NCBI RefSeq assembly: GCF_044628455.1
Contig: NZ_JBIYZW010000001.1
Span: 1,550,001 to 1,614,000 of the forward strand
Reading direction: 5' to 3'
DNA from: Solirubrum sp044628455
GTDB taxonomy: Bacteria > Bacteroidota > Bacteroidia > Cytophagales > Hymenobacteraceae
Length of the DNA stretch: 64,000 nucleotides
Below are positions 17,051 through 24,654 of this stretch, in pieces. The stretch's first letter is position 1. Each line of letters opens with the position of its first letter. The notes under the pieces were generated by a model, which worked only from the letters and a program-made list of their open reading frames with translations, did not search any database and was not told the DNA's origin. The translations under genes were made by a program, and so were the position numbers.

Positions 17051-17776
17051 TTACAGCTTGATGCCCTGCGCCTGCATGGCTTGCTCCTGCTGGGCCTGGT
17101 TGGCCAGGAACTCGGCGTGCTGCTCGGGCGTGCGCTCGGTGCCGAGGCGCTGCAGCTGCGCCTGCACCTGCTCGGCCGGCAAGTCGTTGCAGTAAATCGG
17201 CCCGCCGGGCTGCTGCCGCCACGATTCGCGCAGGCTGCCCGCGTCAACGGCATCGTAGCCCAGCTCTTCTACCAGCTGCATGACTTTCTGCTTGGCGGCG
17301 GCATCGTCGGAGGCCACGGGCAGGGCTATGCGGCCGGGCGTACCGGCGGGCTTCCCTGGCTGGGCGAGGTGGTCGGCGAGAATGTTGTTGAATATCTTCA
17401 CCACGGGGCGGCCCAGGTGCTGCTGCACCCACTCGCTCTCGGTCAGGTCGCCGGTTTCCAGCTCGGGCAGCTGCCCGTCGCGCAGCAGCGGGTAGTAGTT
17501 GCTGGTGTCGATGACGGGCACCTCCCGGGGCACACCGGCCAGCAGGTTCTGGGGCAGGTCGGGAATGTTCTTGAGCGGGATGGTCACCACCACGAGGTCG
17601 GTGCCGCGGCGGGCGGCTTCCTCGGCCGTCACGGCCTGGGCGCCCGTTTTCTGCGCCACGTCTTTGAGGGTTTCGGGCCCTCGGGAGTTGGCAATGAATA
17701 CCTGATGGCCGAGGTCCGTCAGCCGTACGGCCAGCGCGCTGCCGATGTGGCCCGCGCCAATGATTCCAATGTTCAT
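17051..17776 (-). CDS. NADP oxidoreductase, coenzyme F420-dependent family (Fno-like Rossmann protein)
   Basis: 241 aa. The N-terminal Rossmann motif is GIIGAGHIGSALAVRL, followed by FIANSRGPETL, where Ser-Arg binds the NADP phosphate. The middle has DLVVVTIPLKNIPDLPQ and VIDTSNYYP. The family reduces NADP+ with a deazaflavin or acts on related substrates. Bacteroidota generally do not make F420, so the true cofactor and substrate are unknown. The C-terminal ~40 residues are Gln/Ala-rich. It is a single gene with a palindromic element upstream. Confidence 0.85.
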   Translation of the reverse strand: MNIGIIGAGHIGSALAVRLTDLGHQVFIANSRGPETLKDVAQKTGAQAVTAEEAARRGTDLVVVTIPLKNIPDLPQNLLAGVPREVPVIDTSNYYPLLRDGQLPELETGDLTESEWVQQHLGRPVVKIFNNILADHLAQPGKPAGTPGRIALPVASDDAAAKQKVMQLVEELGYDAVDAGSLRESWRQQPGGPIYCNDLPAEQVQAQLQRLGTERTPEQHAEFLANQAQQEQAMQAQGIKL

Positions 17777-17921
17777 GGTTGGGAAGGGTTACTGGGTGTG
17801 TGCGCCGGCACTGCGCCGCCGCAGGTTGGTAAACAGCGGCGGCGGGGAATTGCTTTTTTAGGCGCTGTGGGCAGGTGCTTCGGTGTAGAGTCAGCCGGAA
17901 TTTGTCACCCTAATTGGGATT

Positions 17922-18011
17922 GTCATGCTGAGCGCAGCCGAAGCATCTCTCCCGCTTCGTTCGATGCCATTCAACGAAGCGGGAGAGATGCTTCGACAGG
18001 CTCAGCATGAC
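17922..18011. repeat. 90-base near-perfect palindromic element (Hymenobacter-type REP)
   Basis: Outer arms GTCATGCTGAG (17922-17932) and CTCAGCATGAC (18001-18011). Inner arms (22 bases each, 17940-17961 and 17973-17994) are exact complements centred on GAAGCATCTCTCCCGCTTCG. The 11-base loop is CGATGCCATTC. I recall this family as widely dispersed in Hymenobacter genomes, where it is often mistranslated as EMLRQAQHD. It lies in the 463-base gap between two minus-strand genes and may serve as a terminator, an mRNA end or a mobile palindrome. Confidence 0.8.
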
Positions 18012-18131
18012 GGTCTTGATTTGGACCCTAGTCTTATTCGACCCGGCATTCTGACTCAGTCTGTCGTGGTGCCGGGCTTGCTAGCCCCCCAGGTCGGTGG
18101 GAGCCCGCCCGGGCTGCCCCGCCCAACGCAC

Positions 18132-18166
18132 CAGCGCCCGGCCTCCGCGAGGGGAGCCGGGCGCTG
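18132..18166 (-). terminator. GC-rich hairpin downstream of the gene ending at 18240
   Basis: CAGCGCCCGGC / GCCGGGCGCTG with a 13-base loop. There is no T-run, so terminator function is tentative. Confidence 0.45.
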
Positions 18167-18239
18167 CTATCAGGCCAATAGGAGTAAGTAGGATAAGGTC
18201 GGGCGACAAAACGGGCGGGGGCCGGCGGGCGGCCCGGCG

Positions 18240-18947
18240 CTAGGCCACGGGCAGGGGCTTCACCGGGGCGGTTTTGGGCGCGGGCTGGTGCTGGTTGAAG
18301 TACTGCCGGTCGAAGTACGTGAGGGCCTCGGCGGGGTGCTCGTCGAAGTCGAGGCCGAGCTGGCGGGCGTTGCGCGAGAGCTGCCGGGTGAGCAGGGCGC
18401 GCTCGGCGCGGGAGCCCACCCGGGCGTCGGCCTGCACTTTTTTCTGGCCGCTCTGGGTGGCCAGGGCCGCCAGCAGGGCGGCGCGGTGCCCGGCGTAGGT
18501 GGTCTTGAAATCGGCGTCGAAGCCGGCGCCCAGGTCGGTGAGGGCCTGGTCGAAGCGCTCCAGCAGGCCGGGCCACTCGGCGCGGCCGGCCTTGTGGTAC
18601 TCGGTGGCGCCGCGGGGGTAGAAGCGCAGGCGTTGGGCCTCGTCCTTGATGCGGAAAAGCACGTACTCGCGCCCCGGGCCGGTGAGCCAGTCCACCAGGG
18701 CCTCTTCGGCCGCGCCCAGCGTGAGGGTGTGGCCCTTGCCGGTGCTCAGGCCGGTGCCCGCGTCGCTGCGCTGCCCGAAGTAGGCCAGGTAGCGGGCCTC
18801 GGTGGCGGCAATGAGGGCGGTGAAACGGCCGCCCGTGTTGCCCTTGCGCAGGCGCTCCAGGTGGTCCCGCGTACCCGCTTCCAGGTCCTGGAAGCTGATG
18901 ACGTCGTCGGCGAACCAGTCGCCAAAGATTTTGTCGAACGACAACAT
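18240..18947 (-). CDS. Conserved cytoplasmic protein of unknown function
   Basis: 235 aa with no signal peptide or membrane segment. It starts MLSFDKIFGDWFADDVISF, contains GPGREYVLFRIKDEAQRLRFYPRG, and has a helical, Lys/Arg/Gln-rich second half ending in a Pro-rich tail. I do not recognise the family. The base composition matches the host. Its upstream side carries the 21-bp-phased array, whose nearest unit is about 65 bases from the start codon. Confidence 0.55.
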   Translation of the reverse strand: MLSFDKIFGDWFADDVISFQDLEAGTRDHLERLRKGNTGGRFTALIAATEARYLAYFGQRSDAGTGLSTGKGHTLTLGAAEEALVDWLTGPGREYVLFRIKDEAQRLRFYPRGATEYHKAGRAEWPGLLERFDQALTDLGAGFDADFKTTYAGHRAALLAALATQSGQKKVQADARVGSRAERALLTRQLSRNARQLGLDFDEHPAEALTYFDRQYFNQHQPAPKTAPVKPLPVA

Positions 18948-19014
18948 AAGAATGGTAGGTTAAAGAAGGTTGAACTTCCTTCTATCTACTATTCTTATTT
19001 GATTTATCCAACCA

Positions 19015-19286
19015 AAAAACTTCCGAAGGCCGAAGAAAGGTTTCCCAGGCCCTCCCAAGTTTCTGGGATGCCCCAGGAAAGGTTTCCCGGGCCACCCCAG
19101 GTTTCTGGGAGGCATAAAAAAAGGTTTCCCAGGCCATCCGAAGTTTCTGGGGAGGCCTGGGAAAGGTTTCCTGAGGCACCCCAAGTTTCTGCGAAGGCCC
19201 GGGAAAGGTTTCCCGGGCCTTCCCAAGTTTCTCGGCAGGCTTAGGAAAGGTTTCCTGGGGTTTCGAGGGTTTTTGGGATGAGGTGG
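19015..19286 (+). repeat. Degenerate tandem array, exact 21-base phase (42-base higher-order unit)
   Basis: Units begin with AAAGG at 19036, 19078, 19120, 19162, 19204 and 19246, always 42 apart. A half-unit (AAGTTTC or AGGTTTC) starts exactly 21 bases after each of the first five (19057, 19099, 19141, 19183, 19225). A partial unit lies at 19015. The core is GAAAGGTTTCCC-N-GGCC then CAAGTTTCTGGG. There are about 13 half-units with many substitutions but no insertions or deletions. The 493-base interval holds no gene I trust: open frames crossing the array exist on both strands only because 21 is a multiple of three. Confidence 0.85.
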
Positions 19287-19441
19287 TGCGGCCAGAACGA
19301 GCAACGCCGCCGGAGCGGGGCTCGGGCGGCGTTGTTGATGGTTTGCCAATGACAGGGCTAATAACTACTGGTTCAGGCCCTCAAAAGACAATTTTAATGT
19401 AAGCACAAGTTGCAATAGCCAGCCTTACTTACAATCGATTA

Positions 19442-20815
19442 TTAAATGTGCAACACTTTAAAAAAGCTTCCAGATACATCAACTTGACCGAATATCATTT
19501 CAAAAAAATGATTATCTGGCTTTCTACGTTCCACCTCATGTACAAATCTATTATACGCACTATAAAGCTCATCTTCCTCACCCACAAAAGCAATAATTAA
19601 TATAATTTTATTAAAGTTATTCCTACTAACTTCATAATATGCTTTACTAAAAACATCATTTACCATCATTGATATCGACGAACGTTTTGTAAGTAACTTT
19701 ATTTCGACACCAATTTTTTCATCCGGATTAAAAAAAATCAAATCAGGAAATTCAGACCCACGACCAGAAGCCTGAAAAAATCTTGAGAAATTATTCATAG
19801 CCCAATCCTTAGCAATTTTAAAAGATAATTTTCTCTCAATAACACTAATTTGTTTAGTAGTTTTTTCAGAATATCTTCTCATAGTATCACTTATAGATGT
19901 ATCAACAAAGCTAAGGTTATGAAACTCGATATCATCACTTGAATTCTCTTCCACTTCTACTTCTTTCACAGCAGTTTTATCAGCACTAAACATATCTAGC
20001 AGTTCTGAAAGCTTCATTATATGAAATGAATTCCCATTAGTTTTTTTTCTAAACTCTGATATTAATTCAAAGCGAGGATACAGAGTCTGGCCTTCACTCC
20101 TATGATACCAGTCAGTTTTTTCTTCTCCAGAGACAAATACAACATCGACATTTCGTTTTTCAGCAATATCAAGTATAGTTAACCAAATCAATAAATCTCC
20201 AATACCATCGTCATCCTTCCCGCCATCCTTGTATCCCGGGGGTATCTTATGGAGGTATCTTCTCTCTAATTCTTTCTTTACAACTTCTTCCTCCATTACT
20301 AAATCAACTACTACATTTTCGTTAAAAAGCTCACTATACACTTCACTTACAGGATCGTTCCAAGTCCACGACTTGATTCCATCTATAACTTTATTCACCT
20401 TCTTGATATATTCTTTAAATAGATCATTGATCTGTTCTTCAACCTCAATAACCTCTTTATAATCACCGTTATCAGATAACAGAGGATACACTGCCCCAAA
20501 ACTTACTTTATTCTTTTTTCTATTCAATTGCTGGAAAAGCTCTTTTATTTTCTCAGGTCTATTATTTGCAAACTCTCTTGCAACCTGCCCAGGAACAACA
20601 AGTCTACCCTGGGATATCAAAAGGCTGTAAACTTTCTTGATTTCATTAATACTTTTTTGACTAGCCAAATATGGCAGCAACAAAGCATTTGTATCTACCA
20701 CAAATACACAATTATTTTTTACCGCAGAAAGTGGCTTTAAAGAAACAGAGAATACATCCTTTGCATCTGGATATATTCTATTAGCAACAAAAACGTCATT
20801 GAATTTTGTCGACAT
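19442..20815 (-). CDS. PIN-like (DUF4935/PIN_8) plus PD-(D/E)XK nuclease-domain protein, AT-rich island
   Basis: 457 aa. Residues ~35-240 form a PIN-like RNase domain of the DUF4935 type: FVVDTNALLLPY (Asp41), VAREFANN (Glu81), PPGYKDGGKDDDGIGDLLIW (Asp207) and VSGEEKTDWY (Asp235) give the acidic metal cluster. After a charged linker, residues ~330-457 look like a restriction-endonuclease fold: PDLIFF (Asp358), then VEIKLL (Glu371, Lys373). The gene is far richer in A/T than any neighbour, with Lys/Asn/Ile codon use, which indicates horizontal acquisition. It lies 31 bases past the hutU stop. A stand-alone defence or abortive-infection role is a reasonable guess, not shown. Confidence 0.8.
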   Translation of the reverse strand: MSTKFNDVFVANRIYPDAKDVFSVSLKPLSAVKNNCVFVVDTNALLLPYLASQKSINEIKKVYSLLISQGRLVVPGQVAREFANNRPEKIKELFQQLNRKKNKVSFGAVYPLLSDNGDYKEVIEVEEQINDLFKEYIKKVNKVIDGIKSWTWNDPVSEVYSELFNENVVVDLVMEEEVVKKELERRYLHKIPPGYKDGGKDDDGIGDLLIWLTILDIAEKRNVDVVFVSGEEKTDWYHRSEGQTLYPRFELISEFRKKTNGNSFHIMKLSELLDMFSADKTAVKEVEVEENSSDDIEFHNLSFVDTSISDTMRRYSEKTTKQISVIERKLSFKIAKDWAMNNFSRFFQASGRGSEFPDLIFFNPDEKIGVEIKLLTKRSSISMMVNDVFSKAYYEVSRNNFNKIILIIAFVGEEDELYSAYNRFVHEVERRKPDNHFFEMIFGQVDVSGSFFKVLHI

Positions 20816-20846
20816 ATCAAAGAAATTTAGATCTTCAAAAACAGAA

Positions 20847-22604
20847 CTATCTAGGAATCTTCGCCCCGCGCTCCTGGGCTACCTGCTGGGCCAGCTCGTA
20901 GCCGGCGTCGGCGTGGCGGAAGACGCCCATGCCGGGGTCGGTGGTGAGCACGCGGCGCAGGCGCTCGGCTTTTTCGGGGGTGCCGGTGGCTACTATCACC
21001 ATGCCGGAGTGGGTGCTGTTGCCGATGCCCACGCCGCCGCCGTTGTGCAGGCTCACCCAGTCGGCGCCGGAGGCCGTGTTGGCCAGGGCGTTGAGCAGGG
21101 GCCAGTCGGCTACGGCATCGGAGCCGTCCTTCATGCCCTCGGTTTCGCGGTTGGGCGAGGCCACCGAGCCGCAGTCGAGGTGGTCCCGGCCGATGACGAT
21201 GGGGGCCGATACTTCGCCGCGGGCCACCAGGTCGTTGATGACCAGGCCGAACTTTTCCCGCTCGCCGTAGCCCAGCCAGCACACACGGGCGGGCAGGCCG
21301 ATGAAGGGCACCTTGGCCTGGGCCTTCTCAATCCAGCGGGCCAGCATCTTGTTGTCGGGAAAGGTTTCGAGCAGGGCGCGGTCGATGCGCAGGATGTCCT
21401 GCGGGTCGCCGCTGAGGGCCGCCCAGCGGAAAGGGCCTTTGCCCTCGCAGAACAGCGGGCGGATGTAGCCGGGCACGAAGCCGGGGTAGAGGAACTGCCC
21501 GTTTTCGTCGCGCACCCGCAGCCCGCCTTTTTCGGCCTGCCCGCGCAGGTTGTTGCCGTAATCGAGGGCCACGGCCCCGCCGGCCTGCATGTCGATGATG
21601 GCCTGGCAGTGCTTCACGATGGAAGCCAGCGCCTCGCGCTTAAACTCCTCGGGGTTGTCTTTGCGCAGCTGCAATACCTGGTCGATGTCGCCCTCGGGAA
21701 TGTAGTCCATCAGGTCGTGGGCCGAGGTCTGGTCCGTCACGATGTCGGCCTTGTAACCCCGCGCCAGCAGCTCGGGCAGCACGGTGGCGGCGTTGCCGGT
21801 GAGGCCGATGCTCCAGCCTTTGCGCTCGGCTTTGTACTGGGCCATCAGCTCCAGAGCGTGGTCCAGGTCGCGGGCCTGCTCGTCGACATAGCCTTCGCGT
21901 ACCTTCTGCTTCACGCGGGCGTCGATGGGCTCGATGACCAGACACACGCCGTCGTTCATGGTCACGGCCAGCGGCTGCGCGCCCGACATGCCGCCCAGGC
22001 CAGCGGTGATGGTGACGGTGCCGGCCAGCGTGCCGCCGAAGTGCTTGTCGGCCACGGCGGCGAAGGTTTCGTAGGTGCCCTGCAGTATGCCCTGGGTGGC
22101 AATGTAAATCCAGGAGCCGGCCGTCATTTGCCCGTACATCATCAACCCCATGCGGTCCAGCTCGTCGAAGTACTCCTGGGTGCTCCAAGCGGGGACGATG
22201 TTCGAGTTGGCAATGAGCACCCGCGGGGCGTGGGCCCAGGTGCGCAGCACGCCCACCGCCTTGCCCGACTGCACCAGCAGGGTTTCGTCGGCTTCCAGCT
22301 CCTTGAGGCTCTTGACGATGGTCTGGTACTCCTTCCAGTTGCGGGCCGCGCGGCCGGCGCCGCCGTACACAATCAGCTCGTCGTACACCAAGCTCACCGC
22401 GGGGTCGAGGTTGTTTTCGAGCATGCGCAGAGCCGCTTCGGCCTCCCAGGTTTTGCAGCGCAGCGTGGCGCCGTGCTGGGCCTTCACCGTTTCGGCGGGC
22501 TTGTACTCGTAGAACATGGGCCGCTGGGCGTTTTTGCCGGTGGCCGAGGATTGGGAGGTGGCTTCGAGGTTGAGTTCGGGAGTGTCGAGCGCGGAGTGCG
22601 ACAT
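20847..22604 (-). CDS. hutU: Urocanate hydratase
   Basis: 585 aa, slightly longer than the usual ~557 because of a ~25-residue N-terminal extension. It converts urocanate to 4-imidazolone-5-propionate with tightly bound NAD+, the second step of histidine degradation. Hallmarks include LYVYGGAGRAARN-like LIVYGGAGRAARN, MMYGQMTAGSWIYIATQG, TAGLGGMSGAQPLA and DHLDCGSVASPNRETEGM with the active-site Cys. The AT-rich nuclease gene follows 31 bases after its stop. A -7-like TATATTCG lies at 22641-22648 on the minus strand. hutG is 3 kb upstream on the same strand; hutH and hutI are not in this window. Confidence 0.96.
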   Translation of the reverse strand: MSHSALDTPELNLEATSQSSATGKNAQRPMFYEYKPAETVKAQHGATLRCKTWEAEAALRMLENNLDPAVSLVYDELIVYGGAGRAARNWKEYQTIVKSLKELEADETLLVQSGKAVGVLRTWAHAPRVLIANSNIVPAWSTQEYFDELDRMGLMMYGQMTAGSWIYIATQGILQGTYETFAAVADKHFGGTLAGTVTITAGLGGMSGAQPLAVTMNDGVCLVIEPIDARVKQKVREGYVDEQARDLDHALELMAQYKAERKGWSIGLTGNAATVLPELLARGYKADIVTDQTSAHDLMDYIPEGDIDQVLQLRKDNPEEFKREALASIVKHCQAIIDMQAGGAVALDYGNNLRGQAEKGGLRVRDENGQFLYPGFVPGYIRPLFCEGKGPFRWAALSGDPQDILRIDRALLETFPDNKMLARWIEKAQAKVPFIGLPARVCWLGYGEREKFGLVINDLVARGEVSAPIVIGRDHLDCGSVASPNRETEGMKDGSDAVADWPLLNALANTASGADWVSLHNGGGVGIGNSTHSGMVIVATGTPEKAERLRRVLTTDPGMGVFRHADAGYELAQQVAQERGAKIPR

Positions 22605-22919
22605 GGTCGGGGCGGGGAAATCGGGGTTGGGGTGGAGCGGCGAATATAGCGTTTTCGGCGCGTGGCAGTGGGCTTTTTCCCGGCCTTTACCCCCGTTTCT
22701 GGCAACGATGCAGCCAGCCCCCTCCTGCCGCCCGCTGCGGCACGCCGCAAGCTCGACATTACTTTTATCACATTCGCCTGGCGTATTGCCGAGGTAAAAC
22801 GAATATGTTCTTTTTTTTCTCCAATCGACGGGTTACCTCCGTATGAGGCCGGTATAAAGCGGCTGACCGGGCTTTTCCGGCCCCAAATCCACTCATCCTC
22901 ACCCTTTCCAACCAACACC
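22605..22919. promoter_or_regulatory. Divergent promoter region between hutU and the lipoprotein gene
   Basis: 315 bases. On the minus strand TATATTCG (22641-22648) is a plausible -7 element for hutU. On the plus strand an AT-rich patch (22784-22815) with TTG at 22786 and TATGTTC at 22804 precedes the lipoprotein gene by about 110 bases, though the spacing of 15 is short. I see no operator palindrome. Confidence 0.35.
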
Positions 22920-23369
22920 ATGAAAAAGGTTCTGTTTATGGCCCTGGCGGCCGCCTCGTTCACCCTTGCCTCCTGCGGCAACAACAACCAGGAAGGCGGC
23001 GCCGGCGGCACCGGCACCGAAACCGGCACCGATGCCACGGGCTCGATGGATGCCAGCGGCACCGACGCCGGCATGAGCACCGACACCACCATGAGCGGCA
23101 CCGGCTCCGACATGGGCGGCTCTGATATGGGCGGTACCGGCAGCACCACTTCGGGCACCATGACCGGCGGCAGCACGGCCGGCACTACTACCGGCAGCAC
23201 GGCCGGCACGGGCACTGGCACTACCGCTGGTACGGGCACGGGCACCACGGCCGGCATGGGCAGCACCGCCGGCGGCACCACCGCGGGCGGCTCCACTACC
23301 ACAGGCACCGGCTCGACGGCCGGCGGCACCGGTACTACGGGCACCACCGGCACCACCGGCGGCCGCTAA
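22920..23369 (+). CDS. Low-complexity Gly/Thr/Ser-rich lipoprotein
   Basis: 149 aa from ATG 22920. A lipoprotein signal peptide ends in the lipobox TLASCGNNN (Cys19). The mature chain is almost wholly Gly, Thr, Ser, Met and Asp, in irregular repeats such as TAGTGTGTTAG and GGTTAGG. Such chains are disordered; homologues are common small lipoproteins in Cytophagales. A surface or periplasmic coating role is a guess. Repeat number probably varies between strains. A strong terminator follows. Confidence 0.75.
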   Translation: MKKVLFMALAAASFTLASCGNNNQEGGAGGTGTETGTDATGSMDASGTDAGMSTDTTMSGTGSDMGGSDMGGTGSTTSGTMTGGSTAGTTTGSTAGTGTGTTAGTGTGTTAGMGSTAGGTTAGGSTTTGTGSTAGGTGTTGTTGTTGGR

Positions 23370-23393
23370 GACGGCTTTTCCGACTTAAGCAGG

Positions 23394-23423
23394 AAAGCTC
23401 CCCGACGTTCGGGGAGCTTTTTT
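23394..23423 (+). terminator. Intrinsic terminator of the lipoprotein gene
   Basis: AAAGCTCCCCGA, loop CGT, exact complement TCGGGGAGCTTT, then further Ts. Confidence 0.93.
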
Positions 23424-23428
23424 CATGC

Positions 23429-23479
23429 CCGCCCGGATAGCCGGGCTCAGCGGCGCAATACGGCCGGCTATCCGGGCGG
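23429..23479. repeat. 16-bp perfect inverted repeat with 19-base spacer
   Basis: CCGCCCGGATAGCCGG (23429-23444) and its exact complement (23464-23479). It starts six bases after a complete terminator and ends 44 bases before the next start codon, so it is not needed for termination. It could be a leader hairpin of the metallo-hydrolase mRNA or a second REP-type palindrome. Confidence 0.65.
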
Positions 23480-23523
23480 TCGGCATTTGCGTACTCCCTG
23501 CTACACCATACCGACCGTCCCAC

Positions 23524-24552
23524 ATGAACCAGGTAGCCGCTGGCGTAACCCAGCTTCAGATTCAACGCTTCGTCAACGTGTACTTCGTGGAGTCGGCCAA
23601 CCCCGGCGAGTGGGTGCTCGTGGATACGGGTTTGCCCGGCTCCGAGCAGGCCATCATTGCCGCCGCCAACCAGCTGTTTTACCCCGGCACCCACCCCACG
23701 GCCATTCTGCTCACCCACGGGCACATGGACCACGCCGGCTCGGCCCGTGCCCTGGCCGAGCACTGGCAGGTGCCCGTGCTGGCCCACCCGCTGGAGTTGC
23801 CCTTCCTGACCGGCCGTGCCGTGTACCCGCCCGCCGACCCCACCGTGGACGGCGGCGGCTCCCTGGCTTTCGTGGCCCGCTTTTTCCCGCCGCAGTCGTT
23901 CCAGCTCACCGACGTGGTGCAGCCCCTGGCGACTACTGACAATGACGTGCCCTACCTGCCGGGCTGGCGCTGGCTGCCCGTGCCCGGCCACGCGCCCGGC
24001 CAGGTAGCGCTGTTCCGCGAAGCCGACCGCACCCTGCTCGGCGCCGATGCCTTTGCCACGGCCAACCACGAGTCGGTGCCGGCCCTGCTGCTGCAGCGGC
24101 CCCAGATCAGCGTGGCCGGGGCGCCCTTCAACTACAACTGGCCGCAGGTGCAGGAATCGGTGCAGCGACTGGCCGCGCTGCAGCCCCAGGCCATCGGCTG
24201 CGGGCACGGGCCGGTTATCAGCGGCCCCGCAGCGGCGGCCGGCCTGCAGGCCCTGGCCGACAACTTTCCTATGCCCGCCCACGGCCGCTACGTAGCCGAG
24301 CCCGCCCGCCTCGACGAAGCAGGCGTGAGCTACCTGCCTCCCGCCCCGCCCGATGCGCTGCCCCGCCAGGCCGCGCTGGTGGCGGTGGGCGCCGGGGCCC
24401 TGCTGGCGGCCGGAGCCCTGGCCTACTTCTGGAACCGGCCCCGGCCCAGCCACGGCTCGGCCCGCAAGCGGCGCCCCCGCGGCCCCTACCGCTTCAACGA
24501 GGACCCCGAGAACCCCTTCCCGGCCTATCCCTACAAGGAAGTGTACTTCTAG
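23524..24552 (+). CDS. Metallo-beta-lactamase-fold hydrolase with C-terminal membrane anchor
   Basis: 342 aa from ATG 23524. The zinc-binding motif is LLTHGHMDHAGSA (HxHxDH). It is followed by PGHAPGQVALF (third His), LLGADAFAT (bridging Asp) and a final His in GCGHGPVISGP. The N terminus (VNVYFVESANPGEWVLVDTGLPGSE) is the usual MBL beginning. There is no signal peptide, but after residue ~280 comes a single hydrophobic helix (ALVAVGAGALLAAGALAYFW) and a basic, Pro-rich tail ending YPYKEVYF, which suggests tail anchoring. Substrate unknown. Confidence 0.87.
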   Translation: MNQVAAGVTQLQIQRFVNVYFVESANPGEWVLVDTGLPGSEQAIIAAANQLFYPGTHPTAILLTHGHMDHAGSARALAEHWQVPVLAHPLELPFLTGRAVYPPADPTVDGGGSLAFVARFFPPQSFQLTDVVQPLATTDNDVPYLPGWRWLPVPGHAPGQVALFREADRTLLGADAFATANHESVPALLLQRPQISVAGAPFNYNWPQVQESVQRLAALQPQAIGCGHGPVISGPAAAAGLQALADNFPMPAHGRYVAEPARLDEAGVSYLPPAPPDALPRQAALVAVGAGALLAAGALAYFWNRPRPSHGSARKRRPRGPYRFNEDPENPFPAYPYKEVYF

Positions 24553-24587
24553 CCGATAGCGGCGGGCCGGCGCCCGGTTAAATACCA

Positions 24588-24621
24588 ACGGGCCGCCCCG
24601 GCAATTGCCGGGGCGGCCCGT
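24588..24621. terminator. 34-base perfect palindrome between convergent genes
   Basis: ACGGGCCGCCCCGGCAA followed immediately by its exact complement. It lies between the MBL and DUF4097 stop codons and works equally on both strands. Confidence 0.85.
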
Positions 24622-24654
24622 ACTTGTTTATGTGTGCAGAAAGGAATGTACGGA

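Noticed and set aside
19015..19286. Tandem array considered as a CRISPR array
   Set aside because: There are no unique spacers: every 21-base half-unit is related to the next, and no cas gene is present.
18960..19349. 129-codon minus-strand frame through array 1 as a gene
   Set aside because: It is open only because a 21-base repeat preserves frame. The non-repeat ends have no coding character, and the opposite strand is equally open.
20799..22649. 616-codon frame antisense to hutU
   Set aside because: hutU carries all family signatures on the minus strand; the antisense frame is a GC-bias artefact.
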